A stretch of 64,000 bases of DNA from Klebsiella huaxiensis (GTDB lineage Bacteria > Pseudomonadota > Gammaproteobacteria > Enterobacterales > Enterobacteriaceae), in NCBI RefSeq assembly GCF_003261575.2, contig NZ_CP036175.1, positions 1,612,001-1,676,000 of the forward strand, written 5' to 3'. Position 1 is the first letter of the stretch. Every line of letters starts with the position of its first letter. Below the pieces are notes generated by a model. That model saw only the letters and a list, made by a program, of their open reading frames with translations, was not told the origin of the DNA and searched no databases. Shown piece after piece: positions 51,327 through 59,682 of the stretch. The translations under genes were made by a program, and so were the position numbers.

Positions 51327-53507
51327 ATGATTGATCATCTTAACATTAAGATCAAAAAAACTCTGCTGGCTGTATTGATCTGTTTTATCGCGATTCCTCT
51401 ATCCAGATTTATTTCCCCGCAAACGCTCATTGATGGAAATCAAATTTATCTGGCGTGGTTGCCGATGAGTGTAATGTATTCGGTGCTTTTTATTTTTGGC
51501 CGATATGCCGTTGCGCCATTGATTATTACGTTTGCGGTGACTAATACCTGGATTATTGACCTGACGCTACCGCAGGCGGCAATCCTGCTGTTTTGTCAGC
51601 TTTTCTCGGTCTTTGTTGCGTGTGCTATTGTCCGCCTTCAGCTTGGAAAACGCTGGCGTGCAGGGTTGACGGCAAAGCATATGGGGGTGAGGGTGTTTTG
51701 GGGCGGTTTTTTTGCTCCCATTCTGCTGAAGATCACCATGTATATGGCAGGACATTTTTTTTCATTTCCGTTGGCCATCTCCAGTTATTTCGGCAATATG
51801 TCGGTTATCTACACGATTATTGATATCCAAAGCCTAATTAGTGCAGCATTAATTTTTACAACATTCTTTTATTATCCGTTGCGGATGATTATCAGTCCGC
51901 AGTATGCGCGTGCATTCTGGCGCAATCTTTCTCAATCGTGGCGTACGCGCGAGCAGCGGGTATTTACGCTATATTGGTTTGCGGCGTTGGCGACTATATT
52001 ACTTATACTCTGTTCACCTTATGATTCTGATTTCATTGCAGGTTATTTAGTCCCCCTTATATTCATCCTGCACTTCATTGGGATTAGTCGCCTGGATCAT
52101 ATGCTAATTCGCATCTCATGGTCTGTTTCGGCATTTTTACTCGTAGCGCACAACCAGAATTTTTTACATGGCGTGCAGACTGAATATTCACTCTCGTTTG
52201 TCCTCTCTGTGCTGATCTCTTTCACCATCTGTTTGTTTTATATGGTTGATATTTATGCTCGTAGCGAGAGGATAAAGCTAAGATGGCGAGACCAGGCTGA
52301 GGAAGACCCGCTAACCGGTTTACCGAATTTGCGTGCACTGGAGAGCTATCTGCACCGTAATCCAACAGTCGTTATCAGCAGCTTACGGATTCAAAATCTG
52401 GATTTCCTCAGTCGTCATTACGGCATGATGATGAGAGTCGATAGCAAACGACAAATTGTCCGCAAAATGCAGCCGTTACTCAGTCAGGGTGAGAGGATCT
52501 TTCAGCTGCCCGGCAGCGAGCTGTTACTCGTACTGAATGGTCCGGAGCCTGCGGCACGCCTCAGTCATATTATCTCAACACTTAATCACAAAAAATACAG
52601 CTGGCATAATCAGACGTTGGATCTAGAATTTGGCGCGTCCTGGGGTCGCTATAACGGTATAGAATCGGAACTTCATCCAATGTTGGGTCAGCTAAGTTGG
52701 CTGTCGGAGCAAGCGGGAGAGGCTCGACGAGTATTAGCGTTAGATATAGCTCAAGAGCAAATATCCGATCAAACTACTGACCAGTTACGGTTGTTAGCCC
52801 TGGTTAAACAGGCGCTTAACAACCGCGAGATTGTGTTGTATGCCCAGCCTATTCAGGATGCTTCAGGAAACGGTTATTACGAAATACTTAGCCGTATGCG
52901 TTGTGGTAACAGCATCATTACTCCCGATCGGTTTATTCCTCTGATTGCGCAGTTCAACCTGAGTCAGCGTTTTGATATGCAGGTTCTGGAAACGCTATTC
53001 AGCACGGCGCATCAATATCCAGGGATGCATTTCTCCGTCAATTTAATGCCTTACACGTTGATGCAAAACGATAGCGCAGCCCAAATTATCTCACTGTTTA
53101 AGCGCTATAACTTGTCACCGGAGTTCATAACTATCGAAGTGACTGAAGAGCAGGCATTTTCTGATGTTGAAATCAGTCTGCATAATATCCACCTGCTACG
53201 AAATTTTGGCTGTAGTATCGCCATTGATGACTTCGGTACCGGCTACGCTAACTATGAACGCCTGAAAAGTTTACAGGCTGATATCGTCAAAATAGACGGT
53301 TGCTTTGTGCGTGATATTGAGACCGATCCGCTAGATACCATCATGATCGAATCGATTATTGAAATGGCGAAGGTAAAGAATATGAAGGTGGTTGCAGAGT
53401 ATGTTGAAACTCAGGAACAGAGGGAAAAGCTTCTACAGCTAGGGGTCGACTATTTACAGGGCTATTTGATTGGCAAGCCGCAGCCACTGAGCGAACTGCT
53501 GGCATGA
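51327..53507 (+). CDS. pdeA: Membrane cyclic-di-GMP phosphodiesterase (MASE1-GGDEF-EAL)
   Basis: 726 residues. About eight transmembrane helices (1-290) form a MASE1-type sensor. A degenerate GGDEF domain follows (about 330-465), with PGSEL where the signature should be, so it should not make c-di-GMP. The EAL domain (about 485-720) has EIL near residue 519 in place of EAL, a DDFGTGY motif near 634 and KIDGCFV. It probably hydrolyses c-di-GMP. Homologue of E. coli YfeA/PdeA. The signal sensed is unknown. Confidence 0.92.
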   Translation: MIDHLNIKIKKTLLAVLICFIAIPLSRFISPQTLIDGNQIYLAWLPMSVMYSVLFIFGRYAVAPLIITFAVTNTWIIDLTLPQAAILLFCQLFSVFVACAIVRLQLGKRWRAGLTAKHMGVRVFWGGFFAPILLKITMYMAGHFFSFPLAISSYFGNMSVIYTIIDIQSLISAALIFTTFFYYPLRMIISPQYARAFWRNLSQSWRTREQRVFTLYWFAALATILLILCSPYDSDFIAGYLVPLIFILHFIGISRLDHMLIRISWSVSAFLLVAHNQNFLHGVQTEYSLSFVLSVLISFTICLFYMVDIYARSERIKLRWRDQAEEDPLTGLPNLRALESYLHRNPTVVISSLRIQNLDFLSRHYGMMMRVDSKRQIVRKMQPLLSQGERIFQLPGSELLLVLNGPEPAARLSHIISTLNHKKYSWHNQTLDLEFGASWGRYNGIESELHPMLGQLSWLSEQAGEARRVLALDIAQEQISDQTTDQLRLLALVKQALNNREIVLYAQPIQDASGNGYYEILSRMRCGNSIITPDRFIPLIAQFNLSQRFDMQVLETLFSTAHQYPGMHFSVNLMPYTLMQNDSAAQIISLFKRYNLSPEFITIEVTEEQAFSDVEISLHNIHLLRNFGCSIAIDDFGTGYANYERLKSLQADIVKIDGCFVRDIETDPLDTIMIESIIEMAKVKNMKVVAEYVETQEQREKLLQLGVDYLQGYLIGKPQPLSELLA

Positions 53508-53535
53508 AAAAGCCGGGACTCGCCCGGCTTTTTCA
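53506..53535. terminator. Terminator between pdeA and nupC
   Basis: AAAAAGCCGGG / CCCGGCTTTTT with loop ACTCG: 11-bp stem with T/A runs on both sides, bidirectional between convergent genes. Confidence 0.9.
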
Positions 53536-53549
53536 ATACAAGTTACAGA

Positions 53550-54752
53550 TTACAATACCAGTGCAGCAATAGATGCAGAAAGCACACTCACCAGAGTAGA
53601 ACCGTAAAGCAGCTTCAGGCCGAAGCGAGAAACCACGTTACCTTGCTCTTCATTCAGCCCTTTAATCGCGCCGGCGATGATACCGATTGAGGAGAAGTTG
53701 GCAAAGGACACCAGGAAGATGGAGATGATGCCTTCCGCACGTGGAGAGAGGGTTGAGGCCACTTTCTGCAGATCCATCATGGCGACGAATTCGTTAGAAA
53801 CCAGTTTGGTGGCCATAATGCTTCCCACCTGCAACGCTTCGCCCGCCGGTACACCCATTATCCATGCGACCGGATAGAAGATGTAGCCGAGGATCCCCTG
53901 GAAGGAAATGCTATAGCCGAACCAGCCGGTAACGGTGGCAAACAGGGCATTCAGTGCAGAAATCAGTGCGATAAAACCGATCAGCATCGCGGCAACGATA
54001 ATCGCGACTTTAAAGCCTGCAAGGATGTATTCCCCCAGCATTTCGAAGAAGCTTTGTCCTTCATGCAGGTTAGACATCTGCAGATTTTCTTCACTTTCAT
54101 CAACGCGATATGGGTTAATTAATGACAGCACAATAAAGGTGCTGAACATGTTAAGTACCAGTGCCGCAACAACATATTTCGGCTGCAGCATGGTCATGTA
54201 TGCGCCTACGATAGACATGGATACGGTAGACATCGCCGTCGCCGCCATGGTGTACATGCGGTTGCGGGACATTTTGCCGAGGATATCTTTATAGGCGATG
54301 AAGTTTTCGGACTGGCCCAGAATCAGCGAGCTGACTGCGTTAAAGGATTCCAGTTTGCCCATGCCGTTAATTTTGGACAGCACGGTACCGATGGCGCGAA
54401 TGACGATAGGCAGAATACGGATATGCTGCAAAATACCGATCAGCGCTGAGATGAAGACGATTGGGCACAACACTTTCAGGAAGAAGAAAGCCAGGCCTTT
54501 GTCGTTCATGCTGCCGAAGACGAAGTCTGTCCCTTCATTGGCGAAACCGAGGAGTTTTTCGAACATCTCGGAGAATCCTTTCACAAAACCCAGACCAATG
54601 TCAGAGTTCAGGAAGAACCAGGCCAGCAGAACTTCAATGACAAGCAGTTGAATGACATAACGAATACGAATCTGCTTACGGTTGTGGCTAGCCAACAGGG
54701 CCAGAATAGCAACCACTACGATCGCGAGAATAAAGTGCAAGACGCGGTCCAT
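53550..54752 (-). CDS. nupC: Concentrative nucleoside transporter NupC
   Basis: H+-coupled nucleoside importer of the inner membrane (not guanosine in E. coli). 400 residues, CNT family: ILGQSENFIAYKDILGKMSRNRM, GVPAGEALQVGSIMATKLVSNEF and a closing SFANFSSIGIIAGAIKGLN. Start set at ATG 54752 (MDRVLHFILAIVVVAILALL). 13 extra in-frame residues upstream are not conserved. In E. coli nupC is controlled by CRP and CytR. Confidence 0.96.
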   Translation of the reverse strand: MDRVLHFILAIVVVAILALLASHNRKQIRIRYVIQLLVIEVLLAWFFLNSDIGLGFVKGFSEMFEKLLGFANEGTDFVFGSMNDKGLAFFFLKVLCPIVFISALIGILQHIRILPIVIRAIGTVLSKINGMGKLESFNAVSSLILGQSENFIAYKDILGKMSRNRMYTMAATAMSTVSMSIVGAYMTMLQPKYVVAALVLNMFSTFIVLSLINPYRVDESEENLQMSNLHEGQSFFEMLGEYILAGFKVAIIVAAMLIGFIALISALNALFATVTGWFGYSISFQGILGYIFYPVAWIMGVPAGEALQVGSIMATKLVSNEFVAMMDLQKVASTLSPRAEGIISIFLVSFANFSSIGIIAGAIKGLNEEQGNVVSRFGLKLLYGSTLVSVLSASIAALVL

Positions 54753-55097
54753 ATTTGCTCCAAATATGAGGCAGGTTAAATTTCTTTGCACATTCTATGT
54801 AACGGGAGCAAAGAAAACGAGAGATAGCACACACTATTGCAAGCATATGTGACTAATGGCAAAAATAGTGATCAACCATGCATTTTTGTTATGTTACGTA
54901 AAGGTTTTAAAAGTTGCATCGTTGTACTATTCTGAAGGTCGTATAAATACAATTTACCAGCTGCAGTTTTCAGTTGCCGACCCGCTATCGTTCCCTTCTA
55001 TCACAGCAATTATTATCACCTTTTTAAATGAGCTTGATAATCATTCGCATTTTGATAGCATGAAACATAGCAAAGGCTATATTTCCAGAGGCAGAAA
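54753..55097. promoter_or_regulatory. nupC-mntH divergent control region
   Basis: 345 bp, AT-rich, no gene. The nupC half has a TGTGA half-site at 54848-54852 that could belong to a CRP site, though its second arm is poor. Nearer mntH, ATAATCATTCGCATTTTG (about 55036-55053) resembles a Fur box, and a MntR box overlaps the mntH leader (55064-55083). Confidence 0.6.
55064..55083 (+). promoter_or_regulatory. MntR-binding site upstream of mntH
   Basis: AACATAGC-AAAG-GCTATATT is an inverted repeat that, from memory, differs by one base from the MntR box of E. coli and Salmonella mntH. It ends 14 nt before the ATG, so bound Mn-MntR would block transcription. Confidence 0.8.
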
Positions 55098-56333
55098 ATG
55101 ACAAGCAGTCGCGTTGAGAATAGCAGCGGTCGCGCAGCGCGCAAGATTAAGCTCGCCTTGATGGGGCCTGCGTTCATTGCAGCCATTGGCTATATCGACC
55201 CGGGTAATTTCGCCACCAACATTCAGGCCGGGGCCAGCTTTGGCTATCAATTGCTGTGGGTTGTGGTCTGGGCGAACCTGATGGCGATGCTGATTCAGGT
55301 GATGTCGGCGAAGCTGGGCATTGCTACTGGCAAAAATTTGGCGGAACAGATTCGCGACCATTATCCGCGTCCGGTGGTGTGGTTTTATTGGGTACAGGCT
55401 GAGATCATCGCTATGGCGACCGATCTTGCTGAATTCATCGGCGCGGCCATCGGCTTTAAGTTGATTCTTGGCGTCTCCTTACTGCAAGGGGCGGTACTGA
55501 CCGGTGTGGCAACCTTCTTGATTTTGATGCTTCAGAGTCGTGGACAAAAACCGCTGGAGAAAGTGATTGGTGGCTTGCTGCTGTTTGTCGCCGTGGCGTA
55601 CGTTGTTGAGTTGATATTCTCCCAGCCGGCGTTGGCACCGCTGGCAAAAGGGATGCTCATTCCATCGTTACCCACCAGCGAAGCGGTATTTCTTGCCGCC
55701 GGTGTGCTGGGGGCGACTATTATGCCCCACGTCATCTACTTACATTCTTCACTAACTCAGCATCTACACGGTGGGACACGCAAAGAGCGCTATAACGCGA
55801 CGCGCTGGGATGTGGCGATTGCCATGACTATTGCAGGCTTTGTGAACCTGGCGATGATGGCGACCGCCGCCGCAGCTTTTCATTTTAATGGTCATACGGG
55901 GATTGCTGACCTGGATCAGGCTTACCTGACGTTGGAACCGTTGTTGAGCCACGCGGCGGCGACTATTTTTGGCCTTAGTCTGGTGGCTGCGGGATTGTCA
56001 TCTACGGTAGTGGGTACGCTGGCGGGGCAGGTGGTAATGCAGGGTTTTATCCGCTTTCATATTCCACTTTGGGTTCGCCGGACGATTACCATGTTGCCGT
56101 CATTCATTGTTATTTTGATGGGGCTGGATCCCACTCGCATTTTGGTCATGAGCCAGGTCTTGCTGAGCTTTGGTATTGCACTGGCGCTGGTGCCGCTGCT
56201 GATCTTCACCAGTAATTCACAGCTGATGGGAGATTTAGTTAATGCCCGCTGGGTAAAATTGCTGGGATGGGCGATAGTCGCGATTGTGGTAGTTCTGAAC
56301 GGTTGGCTGATCGTCGGGACGATATTTAGCTAA
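55098..56333 (+). CDS. mntH: Nramp-type manganese/iron transporter MntH
   Basis: Proton-coupled Mn2+ importer of the inner membrane. 411 residues, about eleven helices. The metal-site motifs are DPGNFATNI in helix 1 and MPHVIYLHSS in helix 6. The ribosome-binding site is CCAGAGGCAGAAA. Controlled by MntR, Fur and OxyR in relatives. The MntR box is visible here. Confidence 0.97.
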   Translation: MTSSRVENSSGRAARKIKLALMGPAFIAAIGYIDPGNFATNIQAGASFGYQLLWVVVWANLMAMLIQVMSAKLGIATGKNLAEQIRDHYPRPVVWFYWVQAEIIAMATDLAEFIGAAIGFKLILGVSLLQGAVLTGVATFLILMLQSRGQKPLEKVIGGLLLFVAVAYVVELIFSQPALAPLAKGMLIPSLPTSEAVFLAAGVLGATIMPHVIYLHSSLTQHLHGGTRKERYNATRWDVAIAMTIAGFVNLAMMATAAAAFHFNGHTGIADLDQAYLTLEPLLSHAAATIFGLSLVAAGLSSTVVGTLAGQVVMQGFIRFHIPLWVRRTITMLPSFIVILMGLDPTRILVMSQVLLSFGIALALVPLLIFTSNSQLMGDLVNARWVKLLGWAIVAIVVVLNGWLIVGTIFS

Positions 56334-56348
56334 TCCTTAAATAAAATT

Positions 56349-56368
56349 GGGAGCCATCTGGCTCCCCA
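56349..56368 (-). terminator. Hairpin between mntH and ypeC
   Basis: GGGAGCC / GGCTCCC stem with ATCT loop. The minus-strand side reads AATTTTAT after the stem, so it mainly serves ypeC. Confidence 0.65.
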
Positions 56369-56373
56369 TGCTG

Positions 56374-56721
56374 TTAGTGATGCCCGTGGCCATGCCCGCG
56401 TCCGCCAGGACCACGTCCCCAGCCGCCGCGTCGGTCATCGCGATCGTTCCAGCCTTCACGATAACCGCGCTCGTAGGCTTTGCGCTTGTCCCAGCCTCGA
56501 TGCCAGCCGTTGTCATGGCGACGCCAGCGGTTGTCGCGCCATTCATAGTTTTTGCGCCAGTAATCACGGTCGCGCCAGCCGCCACCGTCCCAGTAGTTAC
56601 CGTAATTGTCGCGATCGCCAATTTGTAATTTTATTGATGGCAACAGGGTGATTTCACCAGCATTCGCGACCAATGGCGCTGTAGCCAGTAGTACTGCAGC
56701 CAGAATCAGTGACCTGAACAT
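56374..56721 (-). CDS. ypeC: Secreted Arg/Asp/Trp/Gly-rich protein YpeC (DUF2502)
   Basis: 115 residues from ATG 56721 (MFRSLILAAVLLATAPLVANA signal peptide), preceded by AAGGAGAAG. The mature part begins GEITLLPSIKLQIGDRDNYG and is then very rich in W, R, D, G and H, ending GRGHGHGHH. Likely periplasmic. The terminal His cluster could chelate a metal, and mntH lies beside it, but no function is shown. Confidence 0.85.
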   Translation of the reverse strand: MFRSLILAAVLLATAPLVANAGEITLLPSIKLQIGDRDNYGNYWDGGGWRDRDYWRKNYEWRDNRWRRHDNGWHRGWDKRKAYERGYREGWNDRDDRRGGWGRGPGGRGHGHGHH

Positions 56722-56771
56722 ACTCTTCTCCTTCACGATCGGGGCCGTTGTCGGCCTGTTAACCTGATATT

Positions 56772-56791
56772 ACGGGGCGGTAAAGCCCCGT
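56772..56791 (-). terminator. Hairpin downstream of the aldo/keto reductase gene
   Basis: ACGGGGC / GCCCCGT stem with loop GGTAAA, 60 nt past the reductase stop on the minus strand. The T-run is poor, so this is a weak call. Confidence 0.5.
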
Positions 56792-56851
56792 CGCATCGGA
56801 GGAACTCCTAAATCGCAAGGGAGAGCACTTTTTGCTAAAGTAAAAATGAGT

Positions 56852-57844
56852 TTACACCGCAAGGATCGCGTCAATGGCTGCATTTTCTTCGGTGCTGAAA
56901 TGGCGATTTCCCAGCATGCCAACCGCGTCATCCAATTGCGAGGTTTTGCTTGCGCCAATCAGCACCGAGGTCACTTTCTCCTCGCGCAGTACCCAGGCCA
57001 GCGCCATCTGCGAGAGCTGCTGCCCACGAGATTCGGCCAGCGCATTCAGTTGACGAACTTTCTCCAGTTTGTCATCAGTGAGCTGATCCGGTTGTAGAAA
57101 ACGGCTGCCGCTGGCGGCGCGCGAGTCCGCTGGGATCCCATGTAGATAACGGTTGGTCAACTGACCGCCCGCCAGTGGTGAAAACGCTATACTTCCCACC
57201 CCGGCAGTTTGCAGGAAATCCAGAAGCCCATCTTCAACCCAGCGTTCAAACATCGAATATTTGGGTTGATGAATCAGGCACGGCGTGCCGAGATCGTTGA
57301 GGATGTTGACGGCTTCCCGGGCTTGTTCGAGCGGATAGTTAGATAACCCGATGTACAGGGCTTTACCCTGGCGAACGATATGATCCAGCGCGCGCATCGT
57401 TTCCTGAAGCGGTGTCTCGGGATCCGGGCGATGATGGTAGAAAATATCGACATATTCCAGCCCCATTCGCTTCAGGCTTTGATCGAGGCTGGCAACCAGA
57501 TACTTGCGTGAGCCCCAATCGCCATAAGGCCCGTCCCACATGGTGTAGCCGGCTTTACTGGAGATGATCAGTTCGTCACGATAAGGCAAGAAATCTTCCC
57601 TCAGGATCCGGCCGAAATTGCTCTCCGCCGAACCCGGAGGCGGCCCGTAGTTGTTTGCTAAATCGAAATGAGTAATGCCGAGATCGAATGCATGGCGCAG
57701 AAGCTGACGGCTGTTTTCCACCAAAGTTTCATCGCCAAAATTGTGCCAAAGTCCAAGAGATATAGCCGGTAGCTTCAATCCGCTATGGCCGCAACGGCGG
57801 TATTCCATCGTCTGATATCGCGTCGCATTTGCCTGGTAAACCAT
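56852..57844 (-). CDS. Aldo/keto reductase, YghZ/Gpr-like
   Basis: 330 residues, (beta/alpha)8 aldo/keto reductase of the AKR14-like group (E. coli YghZ/Gpr reduces L-glyceraldehyde 3-phosphate and methylglyoxal). Motifs: GITHFDLANNYGPPPGSAE with the catalytic Asp/Tyr, IISSKAGY, LEYVDIFYHHRPD, and an NADPH-side VTSVLIGASKTSQL. It is a paralogue-like match, not a proven YghZ orthologue. Start ATG 57844 with GGAGGAAGT. The frame is open further upstream but unsupported. Divergent from ipdC. Confidence 0.85.
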   Translation of the reverse strand: MVYQANATRYQTMEYRRCGHSGLKLPAISLGLWHNFGDETLVENSRQLLRHAFDLGITHFDLANNYGPPPGSAESNFGRILREDFLPYRDELIISSKAGYTMWDGPYGDWGSRKYLVASLDQSLKRMGLEYVDIFYHHRPDPETPLQETMRALDHIVRQGKALYIGLSNYPLEQAREAVNILNDLGTPCLIHQPKYSMFERWVEDGLLDFLQTAGVGSIAFSPLAGGQLTNRYLHGIPADSRAASGSRFLQPDQLTDDKLEKVRQLNALAESRGQQLSQMALAWVLREEKVTSVLIGASKTSQLDDAVGMLGNRHFSTEENAAIDAILAV

Positions 57845-57869
57845 ACTTCCTCCGCAGATAAAACAGGGT

Positions 57870-57885
57870 GTGTATACGTTTACAC
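57870..57885. promoter_or_regulatory. GalR/LacI-family-like operator
   Basis: GTGTATACGTTTACAC is a 16-bp inverted repeat with one mismatched pair and a central CG. It fits the GalR/GalS consensus GTGNAANCGNTTNCAC at all but one position. It lies 26-41 bp upstream of the reductase ATG, where a repressor could block transcription. Confidence 0.6.
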
Positions 57886-57921
57886 TAAAGAATGTTTTCC
57901 GCTGAGTACACTCCCCAAACA

Positions 57922-57939
57922 CGTAAATTTTGCTTTCCA
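57922..57939 (+). promoter_or_regulatory. TyrR-box match upstream of ipdC
   Basis: CGTAAA-TTTTGC-TTTCCA matches 10 of 12 fixed bases of the TyrR box TGTAAA-N6-TTTACA. It is centred about 65 bp upstream of the predicted start of transcription. In Enterobacter ipdC is activated by TyrR with aromatic amino acids. Confidence 0.65.
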
Positions 57940-57953
57940 CCACATTTGTGGTG
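57938..57953. promoter_or_regulatory. Unassigned palindrome CACCACA-TT-TGTGGTG
   Basis: Perfect 7-bp inverted repeat with a 2-nt centre, between the TyrR-like box and the -35 hexamer of ipdC. No regulator is recognised. Confidence 0.5.
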
Positions 57954-58020
57954 CGGAATCTGGACAGCGCATCAGCGTATTCAATACTCAAATTACCTGT
58001 ACGCGAGGAGGAGTATGGAT

Positions 58021-59682
58021 ATGCAACCGACTTACACCATTGGCGATTACCTACTGGATCGTCTCGTAGATTGCGGCATTGACCGCTTGTTTGGCGTCCC
58101 TGGAGATTACAATTTACAGTTTCTCGACAGCGTTATTGCGCATCAGGACTTAGGGTGGGTAGGTTGTGCTAATGAGTTAAACGCGGCCTATGCCGCCGAT
58201 GGCTATGCGCGTATCAAAGGCGCCGGCGCGCTACTGACTACTTTTGGCGTCGGTGAACTGAGCGCACTTAACGGTATTGCCGGGAGCTATGCAGAGCATA
58301 TTCCAGTCCTGCATATCGTAGGAGCCCCCTGTACCGGCGCGCAGCAGCGTGGTGAATTGCTGCACCATACGCTCGGTGATGGTGACTTTAGCCATTTCTC
58401 GCGTATGAGTGAGCACATTACCTGCTCTCAAGCTGTGCTGGCGATGGGAAATGCCTGCCATGAGATCGATCGCGTATTGAGCGAGATGCTAACTCACCAT
58501 CGTCCTGGCTATCTGATGCTACCCGCCGATGTTGCAAAAGCAAAGGCTACGCCGCCAGCCAGCCGTTTGCTTATAGAAAGCTTGCCCGCTGATGAGAACC
58601 AACTGATTGGTTTTCGTGATCATGCGGAGTTGATGCTAAGAAGCAGCCGTCGCGTATCGCTGCTGGCTGACTTCCTCGCCCAGCGTTATGGGTTGCAAAA
58701 CACGCTCAGAGAGTGGGTGGCGAAAACGCCGATTTCTTATGCCACGATGCTGATGGGGAAAGGACTTTTTGATGAACAGCAGCCGGGTTTTGTCGGAACC
58801 TACAGCGGGATCGCCAGCGCTGATAAAACTCGTGAAGCGATTGAAAATGCCGATACGATAATCTGCGTGGGGACGCGATTTACCGATACCATCACCGCCG
58901 GTTTCACTCAGCATCTTCCTCAGGAAAAAACAATTGAAATCCAGCCGTTTGCCGTCCGAGTCGGCGACCATTGGTTTAGCCGGGTTCCGATGGATAAGGC
59001 GCTTGATATCCTTATTAATCTTGCCGCAAACCTGGCTGCAGAGTGGCTGCCCCCACAGGTTTCGGCTTTCGGTGTGGATAATGCAGCGGGTGATAGTCTG
59101 ACGCAGAAAAACTTCTGGAGCGCGGTACAGAAACAACTACGTACTGGAGATATTATTCTTGCCGATCAGGGGACTGCAGCTTTTGGTGCCGCCGCACTCA
59201 AGCTTCCCGCCAACGCAACGCTGATTGTCCAGCCGCTATGGGGATCGATTGGCTTTACCCTCCCGGCGGCCTACGGGGCGCAAATAGCGGCGGCGGACAG
59301 AAGAGTGGTGCTGATTATTGGCGATGGTGCCGCGCAGCTTACTATTCAGGAGATGGGATCTATGCTGCGTGATAAGCAACGTCCGCTGATTTTACTGCTT
59401 AACAATGAGGGATATACGGTTGAGCGCGCGATTCATGGCCCCGAGCAACGGTATAACGATATTGCGCTTTGGGACTGGAATCGCCTGCCGGAAGCCTTCG
59501 CCCCTGATGTTCCTTCTCGCTGTTGGCGAGTCGCGCGTATGCCGGAACTGGAGGAGGCGATGGCCAGCAGCGTTACCTCAGACAGGCTGACGCTGGTGGA
59601 GGTGATGCTGCCAAAAATGGATATCCCTGATTTTCTGCGCGCTGTCACTCAAGCTCTGGAGGAGCGAAATAGCCGCGTTTAA
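58021..59682 (+). CDS. ipdC: Indolepyruvate decarboxylase
   Basis: Thiamine-diphosphate enzyme converting indole-3-pyruvate to indole-3-acetaldehyde on the route from tryptophan to indole-3-acetic acid. It may also act on phenylpyruvate. 553 residues, with catalytic Glu in GCANELNAAYAADGYAR and the ThDP motif GDGAAQLTIQEMGSML...NNEGYT. Start ATG 58021 (MQPTYTIGDYLLDRL). An ATG at 58015 is only 1 nt from the end of GAGGAGGAG. The 3' end overlaps convergent yfeO by 4 nt. Product and role are inferred from family. Confidence 0.9.
   Translation: MQPTYTIGDYLLDRLVDCGIDRLFGVPGDYNLQFLDSVIAHQDLGWVGCANELNAAYAADGYARIKGAGALLTTFGVGELSALNGIAGSYAEHIPVLHIVGAPCTGAQQRGELLHHTLGDGDFSHFSRMSEHITCSQAVLAMGNACHEIDRVLSEMLTHHRPGYLMLPADVAKAKATPPASRLLIESLPADENQLIGFRDHAELMLRSSRRVSLLADFLAQRYGLQNTLREWVAKTPISYATMLMGKGLFDEQQPGFVGTYSGIASADKTREAIENADTIICVGTRFTDTITAGFTQHLPQEKTIEIQPFAVRVGDHWFSRVPMDKALDILINLAANLAAEWLPPQVSAFGVDNAAGDSLTQKNFWSAVQKQLRTGDIILADQGTAAFGAAALKLPANATLIVQPLWGSIGFTLPAAYGAQIAAADRRVVLIIGDGAAQLTIQEMGSMLRDKQRPLILLLNNEGYTVERAIHGPEQRYNDIALWDWNRLPEAFAPDVPSRCWRVARMPELEEAMASSVTSDRLTLVEVMLPKMDIPDFLRAVTQALEERNSRV

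Larger units (their letters stand above)
57845..58020. promoter_or_regulatory. Divergent AKR-ipdC control region
   Basis: 176 bp holding three operator-like elements and a plausible ipdC promoter, TGGACA (57961-57966), 16-nt spacer, AATACT (57983-57988). The elements are described as separate features. The ipdC ribosome-binding site GAGGAGGAG is at 58005-58013. Confidence 0.7.

Noticed and set aside
54841..54870. CRP site upstream of nupC
   Set aside because: Only one good half-site (TGTGA). The second arm does not match well enough to list it as a separate feature.
56347..56628. 93-codon plus-strand frame opposite ypeC
   Set aside because: Alanine/valine-rich mirror of the D/R-rich ypeC codons. 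ypeC has the signal peptide and ribosome-binding site.
57845..58020. Upstream extensions of both ipdC (to 57892) and the reductase (to 57991)
   Set aside because: The extensions overlap each other across the promoter region and are not family-like. Good ribosome-binding sites support the shorter starts.
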